A DNA stretch of 64,000 nucleotides from Phenylobacterium sp. (GTDB lineage: Bacteria > Pseudomonadota > Alphaproteobacteria > Caulobacterales > Caulobacteraceae). The stretch covers positions 124,001 through 188,000 of the forward strand of contig NZ_PNLB01000007.1 in the NCBI RefSeq assembly GCF_013822795.1, written 5' to 3'. Below are positions 1 through 6,950 of this stretch, in pieces (the first letter of the stretch is position 1; each line of letters opens with the position of its first letter). A program made the translations under genes and the position numbers. The notes below the pieces were generated by a model. The model was not told where the DNA came from, did not search any database, and was given only the letters and a program-made list of their open reading frames with translations.

Positions 1-150
1 GCGGCCGGCGGCAAGATCTATCCGGCCAAGGACGGGCGCATGTCCGCGGCCACATTCCGCGCGGGCTATCCGCGCTGGCGCGAGCTCGAGGCTCTGCGCG
101 ATCCCTTGTTTTCTTCACGTTTCTGGCGACGAGTGACACATGACCAATAA
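1..150 (+). CDS. FAD-linked oxidase, DprE1-like, C-terminal end only
   Basis: This is the tail of a gene that starts before the window. It stays open from base 1 to a TAA at 148-150, giving about 49 residues. The visible part contains KIYPAKDGRMS, GYPRWRE and RDP, followed by FSSRFWRRV. This resembles the C-terminus of FAD-binding oxidases of the DprE1 (decaprenylphosphoryl-ribose oxidase) type. It overlaps the start of the next gene, a DprE2-like reductase, by 11 bp. That pairing is the main support for the call, since DprE1 and DprE2 act in sequence to epimerise a polyprenyl-phosphate pentose. The FAD-binding domain lies outside the window, so the substrate cannot be judged. Other VAO-family oxidases remain possible. 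Confidence 0.6.
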   Translation, partial: AAGGKIYPAKDGRMSAATFRAGYPRWRELEALRDPLFSSRFWRRVTHDQ

Positions 151-910
151 CGCCTGGCGCGGACGCGGCGTCCTGATCCTGGGCGCCGCTTCGGCCATCG
201 CAGAGGCCGTTGCGCGCGAGCTCGCCAGCCAAGGCGCGCAGCTGGTGCTGGTTGCGCGCGACGGCCCGCGGCTCGAGGCGATCGCCGCCGATCTGCGCGT
301 GCGCGGCTCACCCAACGTCGCGGTCCGAGCGCTGGACCTGGTGGAGGCCGAGCCAACTGACGAACTGCTGCAGTCGCTGGCTGATCAAATCGGTGGTTTC
401 GACACCGCGCTGATCGCGCACGGCCTGCTGGGCGACCAGACCCGCGCCGAGCAAGACGCCGCGCACGCCGCTGCGCTGATCGACGTCAACTTCACCTCCG
501 CCGGTCTCTGGGCGTTGGCCCTCGCCCGCCGGCTGGAACGCACGGATGGCCGCAACGGCGTGGTCGCGGCGATCGGCAGCGTGGCCGGCGACCGCGGCCG
601 CAGTTCGAACTTCGTCTATGGCGCCGCCAAGGCGGGACTGGCCGTGCTGATGCAAGGCCTGGCCCATCGCAGCGCGCTGCATGGCGGTCCCAAGGCGGTG
701 GTGTTCAAGCTGGGCTTCGTCGACACCCCGATGACCGCCGACCTGCCCAAGGGCGGACCGCTGTGGGCCACGCCGGGCGCGGTGGCGAAGGTCATCGTCA
801 AGGGCCTGAACGGGCGCAGCGCCATCGTCTACGGCCCCTGGTTCTGGCGCTATGTCATGCTGATCATCCGGCTGCTGCCGCAGCCGGTCATCGCCCGGAT
901 CGACATCTAG
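140..910 (+). CDS. SDR family oxidoreductase, DprE2-like
   Basis: This is a 256-residue short-chain dehydrogenase/reductase. The cofactor loop is GAASAIA at residues 15-21, the variant glycine motif also seen in DprE2-type reductases. The structural Asn is N117 and the catalytic set is S147, Y160 and K164 (YGAAK). The C-terminus after about residue 225 is hydrophobic and aromatic (PWFWRYVMLIIRLL) and may touch the membrane, which would suit a lipid-linked substrate. The ATG at 140 lies inside the upstream oxidase gene, so the two are probably translationally coupled. By analogy it would reduce the keto sugar made by the oxidase. Substrate is inferred from context, but the SDR fold is clear. 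Confidence 0.8.
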   Translation: MTNNAWRGRGVLILGAASAIAEAVARELASQGAQLVLVARDGPRLEAIAADLRVRGSPNVAVRALDLVEAEPTDELLQSLADQIGGFDTALIAHGLLGDQTRAEQDAAHAAALIDVNFTSAGLWALALARRLERTDGRNGVVAAIGSVAGDRGRSSNFVYGAAKAGLAVLMQGLAHRSALHGGPKAVVFKLGFVDTPMTADLPKGGPLWATPGAVAKVIVKGLNGRSAIVYGPWFWRYVMLIIRLLPQPVIARIDI

Positions 911-927
911 TCGTCCGGGCGGCCGTC

Positions 928-1656
928 TCAGCCCTTCGCGCGGCCTTCGCGCAGCCGCTCGATCGGGTCGAGCAGATAGGCGAAGTCCTGACGGCGGAAG
1001 CTGCGGAACAGCAGGATCACGCCGCTGAGCGTCAGCCAGGTCACGCCGCTGGCGACCGTGATGATCAGCGGGTGGTTGAAGCTCTCCCGCTTGGTGTAGT
1101 CCATGATGTGGATCATCCAGAAGATGTCCCACAGCCGCCAAGTGTCGTTGCGCAGCAGCTGCATCTCGCCGGTCGCCGCCGACATGAACAGCGTGGTGCG
1201 CTCCGCATCGGCGAACTCCACCCGCCAGGCCGGCAGTTCGGCGGTGCGTGACTCGACATCCGGCTTCTCGACTTTGCGGATAGACGTGACGCCTTCCGGA
1301 CCGGCGAAGGCCGCGGCGGCCAGCGCCCCGGCCTTGGCCGCATCGATGACCACCGGCTGGCCGGTCGCCGCGTCGAGCAGCTTGATCCCCGAGGGCGTCG
1401 TCGCCTGGTAGACCTGCGACGTCCCGAGGGTCTTCAGCTGCAGTTTCAGCACCGGCTCACCCAGCGTGGCCGCCACCTGGGCCAGGGACAGCGCCTGGGC
1501 CGGCAGCATCGGCGGCGCGGCCTCGCGGACCGCCCCTTCTCCGGCGACCTTGTGATGGTCCAGCAAGGCCATCATCGCGCCGCTGATCGACCAGAGCAGC
1601 ATCTGCAGGCCCAGCACCAGGCCGAACCACTTGTGAAGTGTGCGGATCAGAAACAT
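928..1656 (-). CDS. PepSY-associated transmembrane protein (second of pair)
   Basis: The protein has 242 residues. It starts at the ATG at 1656 (MFLIRTLHKWFGLVLG), because the longer open frame upstream reads through the preceding gene. A membrane segment at about residues 8-30 and another near the C-terminus flank a periplasmic part with PepSY-like character. The motif IHIMDYTKRE precedes the last helix and recurs as LHIMDYEART in the neighbour, so the two are paralogues. It begins 11 bp after the stop of that neighbour and both follow a TonB receptor gene. PepSY-TM proteins are often linked to metal or siderophore uptake, with some acting as ferric reductases. The exact role here is unknown. 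Confidence 0.75.
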   Translation of the reverse strand: MFLIRTLHKWFGLVLGLQMLLWSISGAMMALLDHHKVAGEGAVREAAPPMLPAQALSLAQVAATLGEPVLKLQLKTLGTSQVYQATTPSGIKLLDAATGQPVVIDAAKAGALAAAAFAGPEGVTSIRKVEKPDVESRTAELPAWRVEFADAERTTLFMSAATGEMQLLRNDTWRLWDIFWMIHIMDYTKRESFNHPLIITVASGVTWLTLSGVILLFRSFRRQDFAYLLDPIERLREGRAKG

Positions 1657-1667
1657 CGGACGATCCC

Positions 1668-2366
1668 CTAGGCCGCTTTGCGCGCGCGGCGCCGGCGACG
1701 GAAACTGTAGAGCAGCAGCCAGCCGCCGGTGGCCGAGGTCGCGACAGCCATCCAGGTGGCCACGCGCAGCAGCAGGTTGTTCACGTCGGTGCGCGCCTCG
1801 TAGTCCATGATGTGGAGCATCCAGACGAAGTCGAAGGTGCGCCACAGGTCGTGGCGCTTGGCCACCAGCTCGCCGGACTGCGGCGAGATGTAGAGCGTCG
1901 GCTTCCACAGACCTTCGAACTCGACCCGCCAGATCGGCACCTGCCGCCCCTTGATCTCGCCGGGGGCGACGTCGAGCAGTTCGACGCTCTTGACCCCGCC
2001 CTTGCCGGCATAGAGCTCGATCGCGCGATTGCGGGCGGCGGTCTCGTCGATCGGCGACAGCAGCTCGCCGCTGCGGGCGTCGAACAGCATGCGGCCGGGG
2101 ATCGCGTCGACCACGTAGACCGGCTGGCCAAGCTGGGCGCCCAGACGCACCGCGTGGGTTCCGCCAGGGACGAGGCTCGTCGGCTCGACCAAGCCGTCGA
2201 GGGCGATCGGCTGCTGGCGCGGCGCGCGCACCAGATGGTCGCCATGGATGATGTCGATGTGGACCGCGGTCATGTAGAGGCCGCTAAGCATCCAGAACAC
2301 CGCCTGGACGGCGATGATCAGGGCGAGCCACTTGTGGGTCTTCCGGGCCAGGGCCGGCAGGCGCAT
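1668..2366 (-). CDS. PepSY-associated transmembrane protein (first of pair)
   Basis: This is a 232-residue membrane protein. The N-terminal helix spans about residues 11-35 (HKWLALIIAVQAVFWMLSG), and a second helix lies near residues 198-225, followed by an arginine-rich tail. The middle part is periplasmic, with short PepSY-like stretches such as VYVVDAIPGRMLFDARSGE. The gene lies 72 bp downstream of the TonB-dependent receptor on the same strand and 11 bp upstream of its paralogue, so the three probably form one unit. Receptor plus paired PepSY proteins suggests uptake or reduction of a metal complex. No catalytic motif identifies a reaction, so function is inferred from context only. Confidence 0.75.
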   Translation of the reverse strand: MRLPALARKTHKWLALIIAVQAVFWMLSGLYMTAVHIDIIHGDHLVRAPRQQPIALDGLVEPTSLVPGGTHAVRLGAQLGQPVYVVDAIPGRMLFDARSGELLSPIDETAARNRAIELYAGKGGVKSVELLDVAPGEIKGRQVPIWRVEFEGLWKPTLYISPQSGELVAKRHDLWRTFDFVWMLHIMDYEARTDVNNLLLRVATWMAVATSATGGWLLLYSFRRRRRARKAA

Positions 2367-2438
2367 GTCGAACTCTCTTCAGCAAAAAGCCGACGCCGGA
2401 CGGGCCATGGGGCAGCCCGCCCGGCGCCGTGCGCCGAC

Positions 2439-5144
2439 CTAGTTGAACTGATAGGTCAGACGCACATAACCGCGGCGACCCAGAAGGTCGTAGGTCATGG
2501 TGTCGGTGTTACCGTCAGTGAAGCTCTGGATGTACGGAGCTTTCTTGTCGAAGATGTTGTCCACGCCGACGGCGATGTCGGCGTTGTCGGCGATGCGATA
2601 GGCGAGCTGGGCGTTGTGGTAGAACACCCGCGGCGCCTCGTAGCCGATGTCCTTCGGCGCGGCGTTGAAGTCAGTCGCCTTGCCGATCATCTGCACCGAG
2701 TAGGTCCCGGTCCACTTTTCGTCGGTGACCGTGAAGCTGGCGTTCGAACGCCACTTCGGGAAGCCGCCGTTGCCGCCGCCGATGTGGCCGTCGAACCGGA
2801 TCGGCTCGGCGCCGTCATAGGCGGTGATCAGGTACTCGCCGAGATAGGTCGTGTTCCAGTCGAAGCTCGCCTGGCGCTCGAACAGGTCGAAGTCGTAGTG
2901 GATGCCGATGTCCACGCCGGTCATCTCTTCCTTGCCGGTGTTCACCGGGATGGAGGAGAGGTAGCTGACCTCGCCCGTCAGCGCGCTGCGCGTGAAGTTG
3001 CTGGGACCGCAGAACGGATGGGTCATTCCGGTCGAGGCGTAGCAGACCGCCAGCTTGGTCGAACCCGGGATCGAGCGGATCGCATCGGTGATCTCGATGT
3101 CGAAGTAGTCGATCGTGACCGACAGGCCGCTGACCTGGGGCGGGGTGAACACCAGGCCGAGCGTGAAGGTCTTGGCCTCTTCCGGCTGCAGTTCGCTGTT
3201 GCCGCCGTTGGTGGTCAGGATCGTGGTGCCCAGTTGCCGGAAGCCGGCCGGAACGCCCGAGGCCTGGCAGTTGGCGATCAGGGTCGCGTTGCCGCTGGTG
3301 CTGTAGCCGCTGCAGGGATCGGTGGTGGTCAGGTTGCCTTCGGCGACGCCGCCGAACAGTTCGGGCACACTGGGAACTCGGAAGCCGGTGCCGTAGGTGG
3401 CGCGCAGACGCAGCCCCTCGATCGCGGTCCAGTTGAGGCTGGCCTTGTAGGTCAGGTTGCTGCCGAACAGGTCGTAGTCCGAGTAACGGACGGCCCCGTC
3501 GACATCCAAGCGCTTGATCAGCGGCAGGTCGGCCAGCAGCGGCGCGGAGACTTCGAGATAGGCTTCCTTGGCCTTCATCGAGCCGGAGATGGAATCTTGC
3601 TGGTTGGTGTTGCCGATGCCCAGAACGGTCAGGGCGTCGGGATCGCGCCAGCCTTCCTCCTCGCGATAGAGCAGGCCGACGGCCGCGCCGACCGGACCGG
3701 CGGGCAGCTCGAAGACCGTGCCGGAGAAGTCGAGCGTGGCGCTGCGCTGCTCGTTACCGCCGGTGTCGCGCGAGGTGTAGAGGATGTAGTCCAGCACCTC
3801 CTTGCTCAGGCTGCCGGCGCCCAGATAGTCGCCGCAGGGGGCGCCGGGCACGCAGTTCATGGTCTTCTGCACGCGTTCCAGGTTGGCGATGTTGGTCATC
3901 GCGTCGATGCCGGTGTTCCGGCCCCAGTTCACCGCCGCTTCCCAGGTCCAGTCGCCGACGACCTTGCCGCGGGCGCCCGCGACCAGGCGATAGGTGTCGG
4001 TTTCCTGGAAGAACTTGCGCGGGCCGCCCTCGCCGAGCCGGCGGGCCAGCAGCACCAGGTCCTGGCCGGTCGGGTTGTTCGGGTTCGAGGCCCGGATCGT
4101 GAAGTTGCGCAGCACGTCGGGCGTGCCGTCCGGGTTGGTCGGACGATGGGTCAGGCCGCCGGGGGTGGCCAGCTGGTTGCTCTTGCGGTGGGTGAAGAAG
4201 AACTCGCCGAACAGCTGGACGTCGTCGGTCAGGTCGTAGTCGGCCAGGAACGCCGTGCTGATCCGCTCGATCGGCGAGACCGCGTTGAGGAACGGGTTCG
4301 AATTGAAGCCGTGCTTGGCGCCGTTGTAGAGCTCGAAGTAGTTGCCGTCTGGGCCAGGCGTCTGGCTGAAGTTGACGACCCGGCCGTCGGCCAGCCGCGC
4401 ACGGCCGCCCAGCGTGTTGCCGCTGTACGAACAGACCAGCTGTCCGCCGCTCTCGCCGAGGCTGCAAGGCGCCCGGGTGGCCATGTTGACCGCTTCGGTC
4501 TTCTGGTAGGTGACCGCCGCGGTGACGCCGCCGCGATCGCCGCGCATGCCCCACAGCAGGTCGAGCGTGTACTCCTCGCCATCGCTCTCGTCGGTGATGC
4601 CGAACTTGCCCGAGAGCTTCAGGCCTTCGTAGCCGTCGATGGTGACGATGTTGACCACGCCCGCGACGGCGTCGGCGCCGTAGATGGCCGAGGCGCCGTC
4701 CTTCAGCACGTCCATCCGACCGATGATCGAGGTCGGGATCATGTTCAGGTCGGGGGCGCTGTTGGCGCCGGTGCCGCCGTTCACGATGCGGCGGCCGTTG
4801 ATCAGGGTCAGGGTGCGGTTGATGCCCAGCCCGCGCAGGTTCACCTGCGCCGTGCCATAGCCGTTTCCGGTCCAATAGGCGCTGGTCTGGCCGCCGGCGG
4901 CGCCGGCCGAGGCCGGCAGGCGCTGCAGCAGGGTCTCGACGTTGGTGATGCCGGTGTTCGAGATCTCTTCCTGGCTGACCACGGTCGCCGGGCCGACGCC
5001 GCTGATGTCGACGCGCTTGATGCGGCTGCCGGTGACGATGACTTCCTCAACGTCGTGAGCGCTCTGCGCCCATGCCGGAACGGCGGACATCGCACCAGTG
5101 AGCATCGCGCTCGCCAGCAGCAGACGCTTGGAAAAACGGTTCAT
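2439..5144 (-). CDS. TonB-dependent outer membrane receptor
   Basis: This 901-residue receptor has a signal peptide at residues 1-27, ending in AWAQS. A TonB-box/plug start, EEVIVTGSRIKR, follows, then a plug domain with LRGLGINRTLTLINGRR and DGASAIYGADAVAGVVNIVT, and a beta-barrel running to the C-terminus. The last residues are RLTYQFN, so the usual terminal aromatic is penultimate. It would import a large ligand such as a metal chelate using TonB energy. The start is supported by AAGGGGG five bases before the ATG. Downstream are two PepSY membrane proteins. Upstream is a 479-bp gap holding a copy of the ECF-type promoter motif found before the copper genes. Ligand unknown; copper or another metal is a guess from regulation. 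Confidence 0.93.
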   Translation of the reverse strand: MNRFSKRLLLASAMLTGAMSAVPAWAQSAHDVEEVIVTGSRIKRVDISGVGPATVVSQEEISNTGITNVETLLQRLPASAGAAGGQTSAYWTGNGYGTAQVNLRGLGINRTLTLINGRRIVNGGTGANSAPDLNMIPTSIIGRMDVLKDGASAIYGADAVAGVVNIVTIDGYEGLKLSGKFGITDESDGEEYTLDLLWGMRGDRGGVTAAVTYQKTEAVNMATRAPCSLGESGGQLVCSYSGNTLGGRARLADGRVVNFSQTPGPDGNYFELYNGAKHGFNSNPFLNAVSPIERISTAFLADYDLTDDVQLFGEFFFTHRKSNQLATPGGLTHRPTNPDGTPDVLRNFTIRASNPNNPTGQDLVLLARRLGEGGPRKFFQETDTYRLVAGARGKVVGDWTWEAAVNWGRNTGIDAMTNIANLERVQKTMNCVPGAPCGDYLGAGSLSKEVLDYILYTSRDTGGNEQRSATLDFSGTVFELPAGPVGAAVGLLYREEEGWRDPDALTVLGIGNTNQQDSISGSMKAKEAYLEVSAPLLADLPLIKRLDVDGAVRYSDYDLFGSNLTYKASLNWTAIEGLRLRATYGTGFRVPSVPELFGGVAEGNLTTTDPCSGYSTSGNATLIANCQASGVPAGFRQLGTTILTTNGGNSELQPEEAKTFTLGLVFTPPQVSGLSVTIDYFDIEITDAIRSIPGSTKLAVCYASTGMTHPFCGPSNFTRSALTGEVSYLSSIPVNTGKEEMTGVDIGIHYDFDLFERQASFDWNTTYLGEYLITAYDGAEPIRFDGHIGGGNGGFPKWRSNASFTVTDEKWTGTYSVQMIGKATDFNAAPKDIGYEAPRVFYHNAQLAYRIADNADIAVGVDNIFDKKAPYIQSFTDGNTDTMTYDLLGRRGYVRLTYQFN

Positions 5145-5513
5145 ACCTACCCCCTTGTCAGAAAGCGCCCTGCGCCACCCTCCCGGCGTTACGGAGCGCT
5201 TCGATGCCGTCGCGACGGACCGCCGACGACTAATGTCTATACATATTCAGCTTTGCACGTGCGGGAACGCTGTCCGTCGGCCACGCCGTCAAGCAATGGC
5301 CGCACGCCGCTTCGACGCGACGACGTAGAGCCGACGCATCTCCTTCCCTGCGGCATGTATTAGGAAGCTATCCCCACCCAGCGAGATACCGCATCGCGTG
5401 TATCAGGCCGTACTGCGACTTTTCTTGATTTACCCCGTTCTCACTACGCTGATCCCCTCACCTTGACGCAGGACGACTGCGCCAGCTCAGCGACCCATCG
5501 TCGCTTATTCGGG

Positions 5514-5541
5514 ATACGCGCGGCCCCTCTCGACCCCTCAA
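5514..5541 (-). promoter_or_regulatory. Third copy of ECF-type promoter motif, towards TonB receptor
   Basis: Read on the minus strand this is TTGAGGGG, 13 bases, CGCGTAT. The -10-like block and the spacing are identical to the sites before copA and before the sigma operon. The -35-like block shares the core TGAGGG. It lies in the gap downstream of the cusF-like gene and about 370 bp upstream of the TonB receptor start, pointing at the receptor. The long leader is the main reservation. Confidence 0.5.
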
Positions 5542-5567
5542 ATTTTTTCCGGGTACGGCAGGAATAT

Positions 5568-5581
5568 TTGACCCGCGTCAA
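5568..5581. promoter_or_regulatory. FNR/FixK-like palindrome TTGAC-N4-GTCAA
   Basis: The sequence TTGACCCGCGTCAA has perfect 5-bp arms around four bases. It resembles FNR/FixK-family boxes (TTGAT-N4-ATCAA), with C/G at the inner arm position. It lies 27 bp upstream of the -35 block of the third ECF-like site and 43 bp past the end of the cusF-like gene. Chance occurrence is possible and no regulator gene for it is in the window. Confidence 0.3.
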
Positions 5582-5623
5582 GGCGAGGTCTCCGGAACGG
5601 CGAGCCGCCCCGGAGACGAGCCG

Positions 5624-5938
5624 TTACTGCGGGCGGATGGCGGTGATGACCTGCCCGTTGAGGTCGAAGCGAACCTTCGCGCCGACCTTGACCTTGGCCA
5701 GCAGCGCCTTGTCGGCGACCTTGAACGGCATGGTCATCGCCGGCCAGTTCAGGGCCTTGATCGGGTCGTGAGCGATGGTCACCGAGCCGGTCTTGGCGTC
5801 GACCTTCTTGATCACGCCCGTGCCTTCGACGCTGCCGGCGGCGGCCGGCGCGGCGTGGCCGGAATGGTCGGCGCCATGGGCCAGGGCGCCGGTCGTGCTG
5901 ACGCCGAGGGCCGCCAGGGCCAAAAGCAGGGTCTTCAT
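5624..5938 (-). CDS. Periplasmic copper-binding protein, CusF-like
   Basis: The protein has 104 residues. Residues 1-20 form a signal peptide (MKTLLLALAALGVSTTGALA). A His-rich stretch HGADHSGH follows, then the CusF-like fold. The CusF copper site is present with exact spacing: His in AHDP, Trp eight residues on, then Met at +3 and +5 in NWPAMTMPF. In CusF this site binds Cu(I)/Ag(I) through a Met-Met-His set with a cation-pi Trp. The start at 5938 is favoured over a longer frame because it gives the signal peptide and has GGAGA upstream. The gene follows copB by 40 bp and probably ends the copper operon, serving as a periplasmic copper chaperone. Confidence 0.88.
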   Translation of the reverse strand: MKTLLLALAALGVSTTGALAHGADHSGHAAPAAAGSVEGTGVIKKVDAKTGSVTIAHDPIKALNWPAMTMPFKVADKALLAKVKVGAKVRFDLNGQVITAIRPQ

Positions 5939-5978
5939 CTGTTGATCTCCAACTAAGCTCGCGCCAGCGGCGCGACGA

Positions 5979-6950
5979 CTAGAACCAGGCGCGCACGCCC
6001 AGAACGAAACGGGTGTCTTCGACGTCTTCCCCGGCCGCGCGGGCCAGATCGGCGGTGTCGCCGAACTTCCGCTCGTGGGAGACGCCGACGTAGGGGCCGA
6101 ATTCGCGGCGGAACTCGTAGCGCAGCCGCAGGCCAAGCTCGGCGCTGGTGAGGCCCGAGCCGATCCCCAGTTCGGGAACCTCCTGCGCGGCCAGCTCGAC
6201 CTCGGCGCGAGGCTCGAGGATCAGCTTCTGGGTGAGGCGCAGGTCGTAGGCGCCCTCGAGCCGAGCCGACAGATCGCCCTTCTCCGAGAGGAAGGCCGCG
6301 CCCTCGAGCTCGAACCAGTACGGCGCGACGCCCTCGAAGCCGACGGTGGCGTAGGTCCGTGAGGGGCCGGGCTCGAAGTCGTGCCGGACGCCGGCCTGAA
6401 GATCGAAATAGGGCCCGATGGCGCGCGAATAGAGCACCTGGGCCTCGGCCGAATGCAGATCGCCGCCGAACTCGCCCTCGCCCGCCGACTTCAGGACCAG
6501 ACGGTTGATATCGCCGCCGTACCAGAACTCGCCCTCCCAGGCGTAGGCGTCCTCGTCGGAGCCCGGCCGGACCTCGGCGGTGCTCAGCATCACCTTCCAG
6601 GCCTTGCCGCCGCCGTGCTCCTTGGCGAGCTGGGCGCGGGCCGCGGCCATCGCCTGGCGGTCGAAGTAGCGTTCGGCCGCGTAGTCGCCCGGAACCGGCG
6701 GCGCCGGCTCGTTCCCAGCCGGCGGCACGTTCGCCGGCGCCGGCATGACGTGCCCGGCGTGGGGATCGGCGGCAGGCGGCGGCATGCTGTGGCCGGCATG
6801 CGGATCAGCCGCCGGGGCAGCGGGCATGGCGTGACCGGCGTGCGGATCGGCCGCCGGAGGCGTGGCGGGAGGCGCGTGATGCTCGTGCTGGGCGGCGGCG
6901 GGGGTGGCCAGGGCCAGCGGCGCCAGGGCGATCAGAAGCTGGCGGCTCAC
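5979..6950 (-). CDS. copB: Copper resistance protein B (outer membrane)
   Basis: This 323-residue protein has a signal peptide (residues 1-20, ending in PAAAQ). A disordered metal-binding region at about 21-85 follows, containing three copies of DPHAGH separated by Met/Pro-rich spacers. The CopB/PcoB beta-barrel domain then runs from about residue 95 to the C-terminal aromatic (LGVRAWF). CopB works with the multicopper oxidase CopA in periplasmic copper resistance. Its ATG overlaps the copA stop codon by 4 bp (ATGA), so the pair is co-translated. The repeated DPHAGH block is likely to vary in copy number between strains. Identification is by barrel sequence and by position. Confidence 0.92.
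   Translation of the reverse strand: MSRQLLIALAPLALATPAAAQHEHHAPPATPPAADPHAGHAMPAAPAADPHAGHSMPPPAADPHAGHVMPAPANVPPAGNEPAPPVPGDYAAERYFDRQAMAAARAQLAKEHGGGKAWKVMLSTAEVRPGSDEDAYAWEGEFWYGGDINRLVLKSAGEGEFGGDLHSAEAQVLYSRAIGPYFDLQAGVRHDFEPGPSRTYATVGFEGVAPYWFELEGAAFLSEKGDLSARLEGAYDLRLTQKLILEPRAEVELAAQEVPELGIGSGLTSAELGLRLRYEFRREFGPYVGVSHERKFGDTADLARAAGEDVEDTRFVLGVRAWF

Larger units (their letters stand above)
5145..5623. other. 479-bp gene-free region between TonB receptor and cusF-like gene
   Basis: No convincing coding sequence was seen here. The region holds an ECF-type promoter motif at 5514-5541 on the minus strand and a TTGAC-N4-GTCAA palindrome at 5568-5581. A locally AT-rich patch at 5231-5250 contains the near-palindrome ATGTCTATACAT (matches its own reverse complement at 10 of 12 positions), with TATAGA on the minus strand at 5236-5241 as a possible -10 for the receptor gene. 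If transcription starts at the ECF motif, the receptor mRNA has a leader of roughly 360 nt. No cobalamin or TPP riboswitch core was recognised in that leader. Confidence 0.6.

Noticed and set aside
1638..5363. Plus-strand open frame of about 1240 codons opposite the TonB receptor
   Set aside because: It is a GC-driven shadow of the receptor gene. The translation is rich in Val/Gly/Asp/Arg/Gln without domains, while the minus strand encodes a full receptor with signal peptide, plug and barrel.
5145..5513. Riboswitch (cobalamin or TPP type) in the TonB receptor leader
   Set aside because: Core sequence boxes were looked for by eye on the minus strand and not found.
5463..5771. Possible 102-residue gene in the TonB-cusF gap
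   Set aside because: It runs through the cusF-like coding region on the other strand and lacks a ribosome site and protein-like composition.
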